From: Candidatus Gastranaerophilales bacterium
GTDB lineage: Bacteria > Cyanobacteriota > Vampirovibrionia > Gastranaerophilales > Gastranaerophilaceae
Assembly: GCA_944326565.1 (NCBI GenBank)
Contig: CALVEL010000003.1
Span: 124,001 to 188,000 of the forward strand
Length of the DNA stretch: 64,000 nt
Direction of reading: 5' to 3'
Shown here in pieces: positions 25,544-34,362 of the stretch (positions within the stretch are counted from its first letter, which is position 1; the number at the start of each line of letters is the position of its first letter). The position numbers and the translations under genes were made by a program. Below the pieces are notes generated by a model. It had not been told where the DNA came from. It saw nothing but the letters and a program-made list of their open reading frames with translations, and did not search any database.

Positions 25544-27137
25544 TTAATTTTCCTTTCAGTCTTTGCGCAAGCTCTGATGCGTAATCCATTTTCATTAACA
25601 AATTCAAAGGCACATACACCACCATACAAAGTACAAATATAAATCCTATTTTGATCAATTCAAAGACATACTTAGGCAATTCTAAATACTTGTCATATAA
25701 AAATGCTCCCGCCATACAAATTCCAAATGTAATTGAGCCTGCTACAAGCATTTTAAAAAGATTTGTGAATAATGATTTATAATCCATTTTCATTTTTTTA
25801 TTTATTAAAACTCCTAAAACACAAGCGTTGAAAAGAGTTACTAAAGATGTTGATAAAGTAATTCCGCCAATTCCCATCTGCCATTTTGTAATAAATAAAA
25901 TATTTAGGAAAAATTTCAACACAATTGACGAAAAAGCAACCACAAAAGGCGTTGCACTATCATTAAACGAATAATAAACTCTTGTTATTGAATCTCTAAA
26001 TACATAAGGAAGAATTGATGCAGACAAGAACCAAAGCGCTTCCGCTACCATAAATGTAGCATTCGCATCAAACACACCACGCTCAAACACAAGCCTTATA
26101 CTGTCCAAGCCGACAACAAGAATTCCTATGATAATCGGGATTGCGGCAAAGAAAAGCACCCCGACACCTTTATTGAAATATTTTCTAATCCCGTCATAAT
26201 CTTTTTCAGCAACAAGTCTTGCAAAAATCGGAAAAAGCGGTACTAAAAATGCTGTCACTAAAATTCCGACAGGGAACTGGAAAACTCTATTTGCATAACC
26301 GATTGCAGTCCAAGCACCTTCTGAAATTGAAGAAGTAAAAAACATATCGACATAAATATGAATCTGCCCGACAGTTGAACTTAATACCGCAGGAAAAAGA
26401 AGTTCACAAATCTCTTTAAAATGCGGATTGTTTGTAAACTCTAAATTCGGTCGCAATTTATAACCTAATTTTCTTATATTCGGATACTGGATTACAAGCT
26501 GTAAAATTGCACCGATTGTAGTCGCCCAGGCAAGTGCATAACCTTTCTTGTCATCAGGAGCCACGGCAACCGACATCGCAATTATCGCAAGACTCATAAT
26601 TATCGGTGATAAATTCGGCAGCATAAACTGTTTATAAATAATCAAAATCCCGTAATAAATCCCGACAATTCCGCCGATTATAAGCAACGGTGTCATTATT
26701 CTTAAATGCTCCGCCGCAAGTCCTATCATTTCAGAAGATCCGTTTGAGATGATTAAACCCATAATTTCTTTTGGAAATATAAATATCAAAACTGACAGCA
26801 CTAAAAAAAACAGAATTGTAGCTGTCATAAATGTTGAATACAATTTATTTACCAAATCAGATGGTTTTTCCTTTAACGATGGGATAAGTTTCGAAAAAAT
26901 TGCAACAGTCGCACTGTGGAATGGGCCGCCAACTCCGCCTAACAAAATTAAAGATAATGACGGAATTTGATAAGCATAATAATAAGCATCAGATACAAGT
27001 GTTGCTCCGTAATAATTTGCAATAACAACATCTCTTACAAACCCTATTAATTTACTCACAATTGTAACGACTGCAATTAGCCATGCCGCTTTTAATACAC
27101 TTGTTGTCTTATCACTACCAGATGTCTGATTTATCAT
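25530..27137 (-). CDS. murJ: Lipid II flippase MurJ
   Basis: MurJ flips lipid II across the inner membrane for peptidoglycan synthesis. The 535 residues hold about 14 hydrophobic segments and start with the characteristic TVVSKLIGFVRDVVIANYYG-type region (here IVSKLIGFVRDVVIANYYGA). Arginines in the central cavity region, such as RVFQFPVGIL and SITRVYYSFND, match the family. It overlaps spoIID-like upstream by 23 nt and tsaC downstream by 14 nt, so the three form one leftward unit. Confidence 0.94.
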   Translation of the reverse strand: MINQTSGSDKTTSVLKAAWLIAVVTIVSKLIGFVRDVVIANYYGATLVSDAYYYAYQIPSLSLILLGGVGGPFHSATVAIFSKLIPSLKEKPSDLVNKLYSTFMTATILFFLVLSVLIFIFPKEIMGLIISNGSSEMIGLAAEHLRIMTPLLIIGGIVGIYYGILIIYKQFMLPNLSPIIMSLAIIAMSVAVAPDDKKGYALAWATTIGAILQLVIQYPNIRKLGYKLRPNLEFTNNPHFKEICELLFPAVLSSTVGQIHIYVDMFFTSSISEGAWTAIGYANRVFQFPVGILVTAFLVPLFPIFARLVAEKDYDGIRKYFNKGVGVLFFAAIPIIIGILVVGLDSIRLVFERGVFDANATFMVAEALWFLSASILPYVFRDSITRVYYSFNDSATPFVVAFSSIVLKFFLNILFITKWQMGIGGITLSTSLVTLFNACVLGVLINKKMKMDYKSLFTNLFKMLVAGSITFGICMAGAFLYDKYLELPKYVFELIKIGFIFVLCMVVYVPLNLLMKMDYASELAQRLKGKLNAEK

Positions 27138-28860
27138 CTTTTCCTACCAATTCCACATATAATCTCAGTGCTTTTCTTGCTGAGCTGTTACTAAATTCTG
27201 AAGATGTAAAAGTTATTATATTTTTACCTTTTTTAATATGCTTTGAAATATCAATCTCTACAAATCTTTTATAACCTATCAATTCTTTGGGTAAATCAAA
27301 TATATAGTCTTTGCCGTTTATATTTGCATTTAGTACGCTCACTCCAAATTTATTATCTATTACAATTCTTGCTTTTTTTTCACTTGCATAAAACTGCTGA
27401 GTCACAGATATTTGAGAGATATCTGTAGAAATAATTACAGGCTTTGTTCCAAGAGAAATCCCTGTATAATAATGTTGAAGAATTTTCTCATAAGGTAGCT
27501 TCAATTCACTAGCCATAAAACCTGCACCGAATTGACTCATCCCGACACCATGACCAAACCCGCCGCCATAAGCTTTTATTGAAATAAGTTTTCCGCTATC
27601 ATCAAATTGCGGCTCAAACACAACATTTGCACTCGGCAAAGCTTTACCGTCTTTTGTAATGAGACGTCTTATAACAAGTTCTTTATATACTTTATAAGTG
27701 CCGGTTGTGGTGACAATATCCAATTCAACTATTTTACCGGAGTCCCCACGTTTTTTAACATCCAATGCTAATATTTCACCGAGCTTGTCGCCTTTTTTAA
27801 ATATCGGTTTTACAAAACCAGTTGCAGATTGCGCCACAAGAGTATTTTCTAATGCCGTTCTTAATTCTTCTACATTCCATTCTCTTGTCCATCTAAAATA
27901 AGGTGACCTTATATCATATGCATCAGGATTTGATTTGTAAAACGCAATAGCTGCCTCCTCATTATTTAAAGGAGATTGACTCAGCATATCAGGCTTTGCT
28001 TTTAAATATGGCTTGTCCTCTGAGGGAAATTCTTTTGTTTTTGGATCTGAAAACGCATAAGAATAACTCTCAGTATACCCGCCAGAAGTCGAAGAATATA
28101 AAGCTAAAATCAAGTCCCAGCCATATAAAGCTACTATACCTGAAGTTTCCTCAACAGCTCTGTCAGAAACTGAAGTTTCCGTATTTGCACCGAAATATAC
28201 CTGACTCGCAACGGAATCCACTACATCATAATTTACAGATGCCTTAGTCCTTGGGGTTAAGACATAATTTCTTGCAGCAACACTCTGCGCTTTTAAAGCC
28301 TCAAGCCCAAATCTTACAGGCATTTCATTCGGGACTACTCCTTTTAAATAATCTTCTACCTCTATCAGATTAACTAGATTAAATTTTTTATCATTTTTTT
28401 TGACTAACTGCAAAGCTCCATGATAAAGTGCCTGTTTAGAGGCTCTTTTCAAGCCTGTAACTCCTAAAAGCCCGCCGTCACATGTAAATGTAACAGGTCC
28501 GGATACCTCATCTAAGATACTGCCGTCCTCATCATAAATTGTATACATGCCTGAGTTGTATACAACTTTAACATTGACATTTGCTGGGAACTTAGCAATA
28601 GGCATTCCATCATTATAAATCTGGATTTCATCTGTACCAAAAATTGATACATCACTATATTCATAACTTGCAAATCCTGTAGTGCTGATGCCAACACGAA
28701 CAACTTCTGATGTCGGTCTTGTTTTAGCAGCCCTTATCTCTGCCTCATGCGCTATTTTCATTGTATCAGCAGGTATAACAGGCTGAAATGATGCTGCATT
28801 GACAGAAAGTGTACTACCAGCCAAAATTAAAGAACATAAAAAAATTCTGAAGTTTTTCAT
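27115..28860 (-). CDS. SpoIID/LytB-domain exported protein
   Basis: The 581-residue protein has a signal peptide (1-22, ending SVNAAS) and a SpoIID core with VEDYLKGVVPNEMP, ALKAQSVAARNYVL, TSGGYTESYSYAF and the C-terminal GGGFGHGVGMSQFGAGFMA. SpoIID in endospore formers is a lytic transglycosylase acting on denuded glycan; in non-sporulating bacteria homologues are presumed cell-wall enzymes. A C-terminal beta-domain follows. TATAAT lies 6 nt before the ATG without a Shine-Dalgarno. It heads the unit with murJ and tsaC, which supports an envelope role. Confidence 0.85.
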   Translation of the reverse strand: MKNFRIFLCSLILAGSTLSVNAASFQPVIPADTMKIAHEAEIRAAKTRPTSEVVRVGISTTGFASYEYSDVSIFGTDEIQIYNDGMPIAKFPANVNVKVVYNSGMYTIYDEDGSILDEVSGPVTFTCDGGLLGVTGLKRASKQALYHGALQLVKKNDKKFNLVNLIEVEDYLKGVVPNEMPVRFGLEALKAQSVAARNYVLTPRTKASVNYDVVDSVASQVYFGANTETSVSDRAVEETSGIVALYGWDLILALYSSTSGGYTESYSYAFSDPKTKEFPSEDKPYLKAKPDMLSQSPLNNEEAAIAFYKSNPDAYDIRSPYFRWTREWNVEELRTALENTLVAQSATGFVKPIFKKGDKLGEILALDVKKRGDSGKIVELDIVTTTGTYKVYKELVIRRLITKDGKALPSANVVFEPQFDDSGKLISIKAYGGGFGHGVGMSQFGAGFMASELKLPYEKILQHYYTGISLGTKPVIISTDISQISVTQQFYASEKKARIVIDNKFGVSVLNANINGKDYIFDLPKELIGYKRFVEIDISKHIKKGKNIITFTSSEFSNSSARKALRLYVELVGKDDKSDIW

Positions 28861-28866
28861 ATCTTA

Positions 28867-28872
28867 ATTATA
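28867..28872 (-). promoter_or_regulatory. -10 box of a leaderless spoIID-like gene
   Basis: TATAAT on the minus strand stands 6 nt before the ATG. It lies just past the stop codon of the neighbouring XRE gene, so the envelope unit seems to have its own promoter. Confidence 0.45.
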
Positions 28873-28881
28873 TGACAAAAA

Positions 28882-29142
28882 TTATTCATCACCTACTGAA
28901 AAATTTTCAGGCAAATCTTTTTCCAATTCCTGCATAAATTCAGAAATTGACAATCCAAATGCCCCTGATAATTTGAAAAGAGTAGTTAGTTGAGGATCTT
29001 TCACAGCTCTTTCCAAATCACTCAAAACGGATGACGGAATATCATACTCCGCACCGAGCATAAATTGACTTTTATTTCCGCGCAAACGTTTCACTGTTTT
29101 TGCAATTGCGTTAAATATAATTTTCTTTTTAACATCTTGCAT
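28882..29142 (-). CDS. XRE-family HTH regulator, pilin pair C
   Basis: The 86-residue protein is a divergent Cro/CI-type HTH: a basic helix (FNAIAKTVKRLRGNK), SQFMLGAEYDIPSSVLSDLERA as helices 2-3, then LTTLFKLSGAFGLSISEFMQEL and an acidic tail. It is the least canonical of the four pilin-linked regulators. A -10-like CAAAAT lies 7 nt before the ATG and no Shine-Dalgarno is seen. It is divergent from pilin gene C, and the palindrome at 29177-29192 lies in the gap between them. Confidence 0.75.
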   Translation of the reverse strand: MQDVKKKIIFNAIAKTVKRLRGNKSQFMLGAEYDIPSSVLSDLERAVKDPQLTTLFKLSGAFGLSISEFMQELEKDLPENFSVGDE

Positions 29143-29157
29143 ATTTTTAATTTTGAA

Positions 29158-29163
29158 TATAAT
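29158..29163 (+). promoter_or_regulatory. -10 box of pilin gene C
   Basis: TATAAT lies 14 bp before the 16-bp palindrome. The -35 region (around CTTGCA at 29136-29141, spacing 16) is weak, which suggests a promoter that may need activation. Confidence 0.45.
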
Positions 29164-29176
29164 ATATTTAATATCC

Positions 29177-29192
29177 TATCGCGTACGCGATA
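29177..29192. promoter_or_regulatory. Perfect 16-bp palindrome, candidate XRE operator
   Basis: TATCGCGTACGCGATA is fully self-complementary and unusually GC-rich for this AT-rich region. It lies between the pilin -10 box and its ribosome site. It has the same TATC-N8-GATA outline as the palindrome at 3440-3455 but a different core. Confidence 0.65.
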
Positions 29193-29209
29193 ATAATATG
29201 GAGGATTTT

Positions 29210-29950
29210 ATGCACAATAGAAAAGCCTTTACTATGGCAGAAGTGCTTATTACTTTAGGCATAATCGGAATTATTGCAGCTATGACAATTCCAAATCTTA
29301 TGGGAGCATATAGAAAAAAAGTTGTGGAAACAGAACTGCAAAGAGCTTTTTCGATAATTTCTCAAACAATCAAAATGTCTGAAGTGCAAAATGAAAGTGC
29401 TGCCTACTGGTCATACCCCACTATAGGTGCAGGTTCTTCTCTTGCAGGAGTATTGCAAAATGAAGAGTTCATTAATTTCTATATCAAACCTTATATAAAG
29501 TATATTAAAACTGAAAGAAAAAACATCAAAGTTTACTATTCTGATAAAACACAATCGTATTTGAGAAACTACATTAATAAATTCCCACAATTTATTCTTG
29601 CAGATGGACTATTTTTACAGTTTGCCCCAAGAATAGGTGACATAGGCGGTTATATAATGATTGTATATGTAGGAACAACAAACAGAAATAAAAAAGAAGA
29701 ATTCGTTGAAGGTAAAAATTTATTCGCTTTTACTGTCAATATAGATGACTCCTCAAGCAAAGTCGGACTTATTCCTCAATGGTATCTTAACTGGTCATGT
29801 CAAAAATTGGAGGATGAGCGTAATACTTTTATTAACAATTGCAGGAAAAACCCACGTGAAACAAGCGGAGTGGCATCCTCAATTTATTGTACTTATATGA
29901 TTTATTGCAATAATTGGGAAATTCCTGAGGACTATCCGATAAAATTCTAA
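29210..29950 (+). CDS. Type IV pilin/pseudopilin-like protein, pair C
   Basis: The start is set at 29210 (MHNRKA-FTMAEVLITLG) because GGAGG lies 5 nt upstream; the open frame extends 19 codons further into the promoter region. The 246-residue product has Glu+5 and Ala at -1. Its globular part is the most divergent of the six: the shared motif is degenerate (VGTTNRNKKEEFVEGKNLFAF), and four cysteines cluster in the last 50 residues. It converges on cysS. Confidence 0.86.
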   Translation: MHNRKAFTMAEVLITLGIIGIIAAMTIPNLMGAYRKKVVETELQRAFSIISQTIKMSEVQNESAAYWSYPTIGAGSSLAGVLQNEEFINFYIKPYIKYIKTERKNIKVYYSDKTQSYLRNYINKFPQFILADGLFLQFAPRIGDIGGYIMIVYVGTTNRNKKEEFVEGKNLFAFTVNIDDSSSKVGLIPQWYLNWSCQKLEDERNTFINNCRKNPRETSGVASSIYCTYMIYCNNWEIPEDYPIKF

Positions 29951-29973
29951 GCAGACAGTGAGAGTTAAAGTTT

Positions 29974-31347
29974 TTACTTTAACTCCCAAGTAGTACCTTC
30001 TTTTGTATCTTTCAATACAATTCCTTCTTCATCAAAAGCTACACGGATTTTATCTGCAACTGCCCAGTTTTTTTCTTCTCTTGCTTTTTTACGGTATGCA
30101 AGAATTTCTTCCATCGTCCCGAATTTTTCGTCTAACTTCGCTGAAATATTTTCAACTACAGCTTTTAATTCATCCTCTGAAAGTTTTGCTTTTTCAAAAG
30201 TAAAACCTAATGCTGTTGCAAGTTTGTACAATATAGTATAAGCCCCTGCTTCATCTTTGTTCGCTCTGTTTGCAAGGTCAAACAACACCGCAAGCGCCTT
30301 TGATGTGTTTAAATCATCCTCCATCGCTTCCGTAAACTCTTTATAAGCCTCGGTTTTTGTTATATCCAGACTTTCATCAACAGGAGTCCTTTTAGCGTTC
30401 AACATCCTTTTTACCCCTGCTCCTGCTGAAGTCAACGCCTCATCTGAAAATTCTACAGGCATTCTGTAATGGTTTGTCAAAATAAAGAACCTAATTGTAT
30501 TTGCATCATATTTTTTAAGCAAATCATCTATTGTCAAAAAGTTCCCTAAAGACTTTGACATTTTTTCTTTATTAATAGTCACAAACCCGTTATGGAGCCA
30601 ATAATTTACAAATCTGCATCCGTTTGCACACTCGGACTGTGCAATTTCGTTTTCGTGGTGAGGGAATATCAAATCCGCTCCGCCTGCATGAATATCAATT
30701 GTTTTACCAAGATACTTTCTGCTCATTGCAGAACATTCTATATGCCACCCCGGACGTCCTACACCCCAAGGACTTTTGTATCCGAATTTTTCATCTTTTT
30801 TCCATAGTGCAAAATCCAGAGGATCCTCTTTCTTTTCGCCGACTTCAATTCTTGCACCGCTCTCCAGTTTGTCTATAGGCTGTTTTGAAAGATAGCCGTA
30901 AGCAGGAAATTTTTTCACTCTGAAATATACATCTCCATCTACCTCATATGCGTAGCCTTTATTTATCAAATCTTTGACCATACCTATCATTTCACCTAAT
31001 GTTTTTGTTGCAAATGGCTCAATGTCAGGTTTTAAGGTATTTAAAGCTTTCATTGAATTTTCAAACTGCTTATACCAAAATTGAGAGACCTCTTCAGGTG
31101 TTTTGTTTTCATTTTCGGCTTTTTTAAGTATCTTGTCATCCACATCAGTTACATTTCTGCAATATGTGACATCATAACCTTTAAATTTCAAATATCGATA
31201 TAATACATCCCAAGTTATGTAACATCTCGCATGTCCTAAATGTGCGTAATCATATACGGTTGGTCCGCATACATACATTTTTACCTTATTTTCTTCAATA
31301 GGTTTGAAATCTTCAACTTTGTTTGTATAAGAATTGTGCAACTTCAT
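29974..31347 (-). CDS. cysS: Cysteinyl-tRNA synthetase
   Basis: This class I synthetase charges tRNA(Cys). The 457 residues include the zinc Cys and HIGH-type motif (YVCGPTVYDYAHLGHARCY), the second zinc-site region (GWHIECSAMS, HHENEIAQSE) and KMSKS (KEKMSKSLGNF). The C-terminal anticodon-binding region is present (KKAREEKNWAVADKIR). GAGGGA lies 7 nt upstream of the ATG. It appears to be monocistronic. Confidence 0.97.
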   Translation of the reverse strand: MKLHNSYTNKVEDFKPIEENKVKMYVCGPTVYDYAHLGHARCYITWDVLYRYLKFKGYDVTYCRNVTDVDDKILKKAENENKTPEEVSQFWYKQFENSMKALNTLKPDIEPFATKTLGEMIGMVKDLINKGYAYEVDGDVYFRVKKFPAYGYLSKQPIDKLESGARIEVGEKKEDPLDFALWKKDEKFGYKSPWGVGRPGWHIECSAMSRKYLGKTIDIHAGGADLIFPHHENEIAQSECANGCRFVNYWLHNGFVTINKEKMSKSLGNFLTIDDLLKKYDANTIRFFILTNHYRMPVEFSDEALTSAGAGVKRMLNAKRTPVDESLDITKTEAYKEFTEAMEDDLNTSKALAVLFDLANRANKDEAGAYTILYKLATALGFTFEKAKLSEDELKAVVENISAKLDEKFGTMEEILAYRKKAREEKNWAVADKIRVAFDEEGIVLKDTKEGTTWELK

Positions 31348-31494
31348 TTATAAATCCCTCAGCTCATCTACTGTACTTAAATTTTACAACAAAAATTTTA
31401 TGATGTTAATAATTGTAAATAATTTAAAAAGTTTTAGCAATTTATATATATAAAAATTATTTATAAAATATATGAACAGAAACGAGGTATTATT

Positions 31495-32028
31495 ATGACG
31501 ATTAATGAAGTGAATGGTGCAGGACAACCGCAAAACGGTTACACAAAAGTCAAAGTAACGGACAAAGATTCCGGTAAAAGTTTTGTAATTGACTTTAAAA
31601 ATGCAAAAGTAAAAGGTAACGAAGCTGAATGGACGATTAAAGACGGAAAAGTTTTTGACAAAGCAGGGAAAGAAGTAAAAGATAATGAGCTTGAAGTAAC
31701 ACGCTATCAAGCAGCACTTATCAAAGCAGCAGCAGAAGGTGATGGAGACGGCAAAAAACTCGACAGCAATGACCTTGTTGGTGGACTTTACGGAGAAAAA
31801 GCTGAGGCTGAATTGCAAAAAGCAAATTCTGAATACCATGTCGCTAAAGATAAAGTAAATTATCCGCCCGCTCCGCATGGAGATGCTGACGCTTTAGAGC
31901 ATGGAAAAATTTATGCAAATGTTGAAAATGCTAAAGGTGAAAAAGGTCATTTAGAAATTCAATTTTTAAATGAGGAAAAAGCTCCAGCCAAGCAAGAAGA
32001 AAAAGCTTGGTATGAATTTTGGAAATAA
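31495..32028 (+). CDS. Small charged protein with possible Ca-binding loop
   Basis: The 177-residue soluble protein is rich in Lys, Glu and Asp, without signal peptide. The segment AAEGDGDGKKLDSNDLVGGLY resembles an EF-hand-like Asp-rich loop, although the spacing is not canonical. The end, KAWYEFWK, is aromatic. GAGG lies 7 nt before the ATG. No family is recognised. It converges with the M14-type gene (11 nt between stops). Confidence 0.55.
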   Translation: MTINEVNGAGQPQNGYTKVKVTDKDSGKSFVIDFKNAKVKGNEAEWTIKDGKVFDKAGKEVKDNELEVTRYQAALIKAAAEGDGDGKKLDSNDLVGGLYGEKAEAELQKANSEYHVAKDKVNYPPAPHGDADALEHGKIYANVENAKGEKGHLEIQFLNEEKAPAKQEEKAWYEFWK

Positions 32029-32039
32029 AGATATTAGAC

Positions 32040-32657
32040 TTATTTATCAAGCATATCAAATATTTTATGAACGGGTGAAATCAGCTCCTCTACAGGGCAG
32101 GTTTCATCCAGTTCTAATGTAATTGTCGGAATTTTTTTCCCTATCCCTGCATATGTGCCAAAACTACCAGGGGTTGGATATCCGATATTTTCTTCTATTG
32201 GATACTTTATAATTTCAGAAATCTTTTTAGCAAGCTCTTTCGCATCCCCATCATAGTTTACCACTTTGAAAGGTGCATGCAATGTCAGAATAATTTTTGG
32301 TGATAATTCTTCAATTACACTCATAATAAACTTTGTCTCAATTTCACTTGCAGGAGAATCCCCTCCAAAAAAATCATTTCGTGCTGTATATTCCCAATTA
32401 TCTGTCGGAAAATTCCTATTTAAATCAACTCCTGATGCATTTGTTCTTTTTTTCATATTCATACCGTCAGGATTTAGACAAGGAATAAAATATAAATTAC
32501 TTTCAGCATTCAATTTAATATATTCTTCAATCAAAAATTTTCCCTGAGGCTCATCTCCATGAAACACACCAACTACAAGAGTTTTGCATTTTTTGTCGTT
32601 GGCGAATAAATTAATTTCATTTCCTTTTTGTGTTTTTACAGATTTTATTTTTTTCAT
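32040..32657 (-). CDS. M14-family carboxypeptidase/amidase-like protein
   Basis: The 205-residue protein has the zinc ligands and catalytic features of a small M14 enzyme: VVGVFHGDEPQG (His and Glu ligands), SGVDLNRNFPTDNW (Asn-Arg substrate clamp), ILTLHAPF (third ligand His) and TITLELDE with the general-base Glu. The closest functional analogue known is MpaA, which cleaves the gamma-D-Glu-meso-DAP bond of murein tripeptide in the cytoplasm. No signal peptide is present. It follows ftsY by 21 nt in the nusB-ftsY unit. Confidence 0.8.
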   Translation of the reverse strand: MKKIKSVKTQKGNEINLFANDKKCKTLVVGVFHGDEPQGKFLIEEYIKLNAESNLYFIPCLNPDGMNMKKRTNASGVDLNRNFPTDNWEYTARNDFFGGDSPASEIETKFIMSVIEELSPKIILTLHAPFKVVNYDGDAKELAKKISEIIKYPIEENIGYPTPGSFGTYAGIGKKIPTITLELDETCPVEELISPVHKIFDMLDK

Positions 32658-32678
32658 AAGGGCAAACCTTTAAAATTT

Positions 32679-33593
32679 TTAATCAAAAAGAGCATTAATA
32701 AATTCTTCACTGTCGAAACTTTTTAAGTCTTCCATTTTTTCACCGACTCCGATAAGTTTTACCGGCAATTTCATTTCTTTTGCAACTGCTAAAACTACTG
32801 CTCCTTTTGCAGAACCATCCAGTTTTGTCAGGGCAACAGATGTAAGATTTACCGCTTCTTGAAAAACTTTTGCCTGCTGTAGTCCGTTTTGTCCTGTATT
32901 TGCATCCAACACAAGCATTGTCTCACGCAAATTTTCAGGAGCATTTTTATCTATTACAGATTTAATTTTTGATAATTCTTCCATCAAATTGAACTTATTT
33001 TGGAGACGTCCTGCTGTATCGACTAAAATTACATCGTAATTTTCATTTTTAGCTTTCTGAATTGCTTCATACACAACAGATGCAGGATCAGCTTTATCTC
33101 TGCGAACGATATCTGCTCCAGCTCTTTTAGACCAAATGTCAAGCTGTTCTTCGGCTGCTGCTCTAAAAGTATCACCAGCTGCTATTAAGACTCGTTTTCC
33201 TTCATTTTTGAATTTATAAGCCAATTTTCCAATTAATGTTGTTTTTCCAACTCCATTTACACCTGAGATAAAATATATATTTAATTCATTGTCTTTGTAA
33301 TATAAATTGGTATCACCTGCTGATTTTAATGTATTTAAAAATTCATTTTTCAGATATTCTTTTACCTCAGAAGGCTTAATTTTATCTTGAGAACGCAATT
33401 TATCAACAAGTTCTGATGCATAATTTACACCCAAATCAGCACTTATCAATAAATCTTCCATATCATCAAGCACAAAATCAGAAAACTCTTCCTCTTGTTC
33501 TATGGTATCAACGACATTTCCAACAAGGTTTTGCGCCGTGTTGGAAATTGTTTGTTTTAGGTTATTAAACTTATCTGAAAAAAATTTAAACAT
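32679..33593 (-). CDS. ftsY: Signal recognition particle receptor FtsY
   Basis: FtsY docks SRP-ribosome complexes at the membrane for co-translational insertion. The 304-residue protein has a short N-terminal region, the helical N domain (about 1-95) and the GTPase G domain with GVNGVGKTTLIGKLA, DTAGRLQNKFNLMEEL, TKLDGSAKGA and GVGEKMEDLKSF. The acidic A domain of E. coli FtsY is absent, as in many bacteria. Its ATG overlaps the nusB stop by one base (TAATG). Confidence 0.95.
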   Translation of the reverse strand: MFKFFSDKFNNLKQTISNTAQNLVGNVVDTIEQEEEFSDFVLDDMEDLLISADLGVNYASELVDKLRSQDKIKPSEVKEYLKNEFLNTLKSAGDTNLYYKDNELNIYFISGVNGVGKTTLIGKLAYKFKNEGKRVLIAAGDTFRAAAEEQLDIWSKRAGADIVRRDKADPASVVYEAIQKAKNENYDVILVDTAGRLQNKFNLMEELSKIKSVIDKNAPENLRETMLVLDANTGQNGLQQAKVFQEAVNLTSVALTKLDGSAKGAVVLAVAKEMKLPVKLIGVGEKMEDLKSFDSEEFINALFD

Positions 33594-34252
33594 TAACCAA
33601 GTCCGTTTTCAACGATTACCTTCGCTAAAATTCCGTTGATAAATGAAGCACTGTCATCTGTAGAATATTTTTTAGCTAATTCCAAAGCCTCATCTACGAC
33701 AACTTTCATCGGAGCATCTTTTATGTATAAAAGCTCAACTATTGCAATTCTTAAAATATCTTTATCCATTTTTACAAGACGCTGCAAATCCCAATTTCTT
33801 GCGTGCTTTTGGATTATCTCATCAACTTCTTTGTGATGTTTTTGGAAATATTCTGCAATTTCAATCGCATAACTTTTTACTTCATTTTGAGAATCTAAAG
33901 TAGTAAATTCAGCAATTTCAAGTGCCAAAAGTGCTTTATCTGCAATTTCAATCATCTCATTAACTCTTGCTGACATCTCTGATGTCATTACAATCGGTAC
34001 TGGAACATTTGCTACACCCAATGGTCTATTTAAATTGGTTTCATGTTCAGCTTCATATGTATCAATTTCATCACGCATTGCAACTAGTGATCCTACAGCT
34101 ATTTTTAGCTCATCACTTGCATTGCTTGTCAAAATTCTAACTGATTTTAAAATAATATCTTCTAAATCAGATTTTGAATAATTTGCAATTTTTTTATCAA
34201 ACTGTGAAAATAATATAAAAGCCAATTCTCTGGCTGCTCTTCGAGCTTGCAT
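33593..34252 (-). CDS. nusB: Transcription antitermination factor NusB (long form)
   Basis: NusB binds boxA RNA with NusE/S10 and promotes antitermination on rRNA operons. The start MQARRAARELAFILFSQFD and the C-terminal part (VKMDKDILRIAIVELLYIKDAPMKVVVDEALELAKKYSTDDSASFINGILAKV) are typical. At 219 residues it is about 70-80 longer than E. coli NusB because of a helical insertion (about 55-135); long NusB versions are known from cyanobacteria. GAGG lies 5-6 nt before the ATG. It heads the unit with ftsY. Confidence 0.92.
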   Translation of the reverse strand: MQARRAARELAFILFSQFDKKIANYSKSDLEDIILKSVRILTSNASDELKIAVGSLVAMRDEIDTYEAEHETNLNRPLGVANVPVPIVMTSEMSARVNEMIEIADKALLALEIAEFTTLDSQNEVKSYAIEIAEYFQKHHKEVDEIIQKHARNWDLQRLVKMDKDILRIAIVELLYIKDAPMKVVVDEALELAKKYSTDDSASFINGILAKVIVENGLG

Positions 34253-34362
34253 ATATACCTCTTTATCATTAATTTATTTTGTTCTACACGAAAAAATGCT
34301 ATCATGAAAATTTTTTAACGACAAGAGAATAATTTAATCAAATAAACAAAATTTATCATTAT

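Noticed and set aside
28882-29950. XRE genes as remnants of prophages or toxin-antitoxin modules
   Set aside because: No integrase, phage structural gene or toxin-like gene lies nearby; in all four cases the only partner is a prepilin gene.
29962-29984. Hairpin GAGTTAAAG/CTTTAACTC between pilin C and cysS
   Set aside because: It overlaps the cysS stop codon and has no T-run on either strand, so it was not called a terminator.
31384-31878. 164-codon open frame on the minus strand opposite the 31495-32028 gene
   Set aside because: The product is a phenylalanine/cysteine-rich string caused by reading AT-rich coding sequence backwards. It lacks a ribosome site, and the plus-strand gene has GAGG and normal composition.
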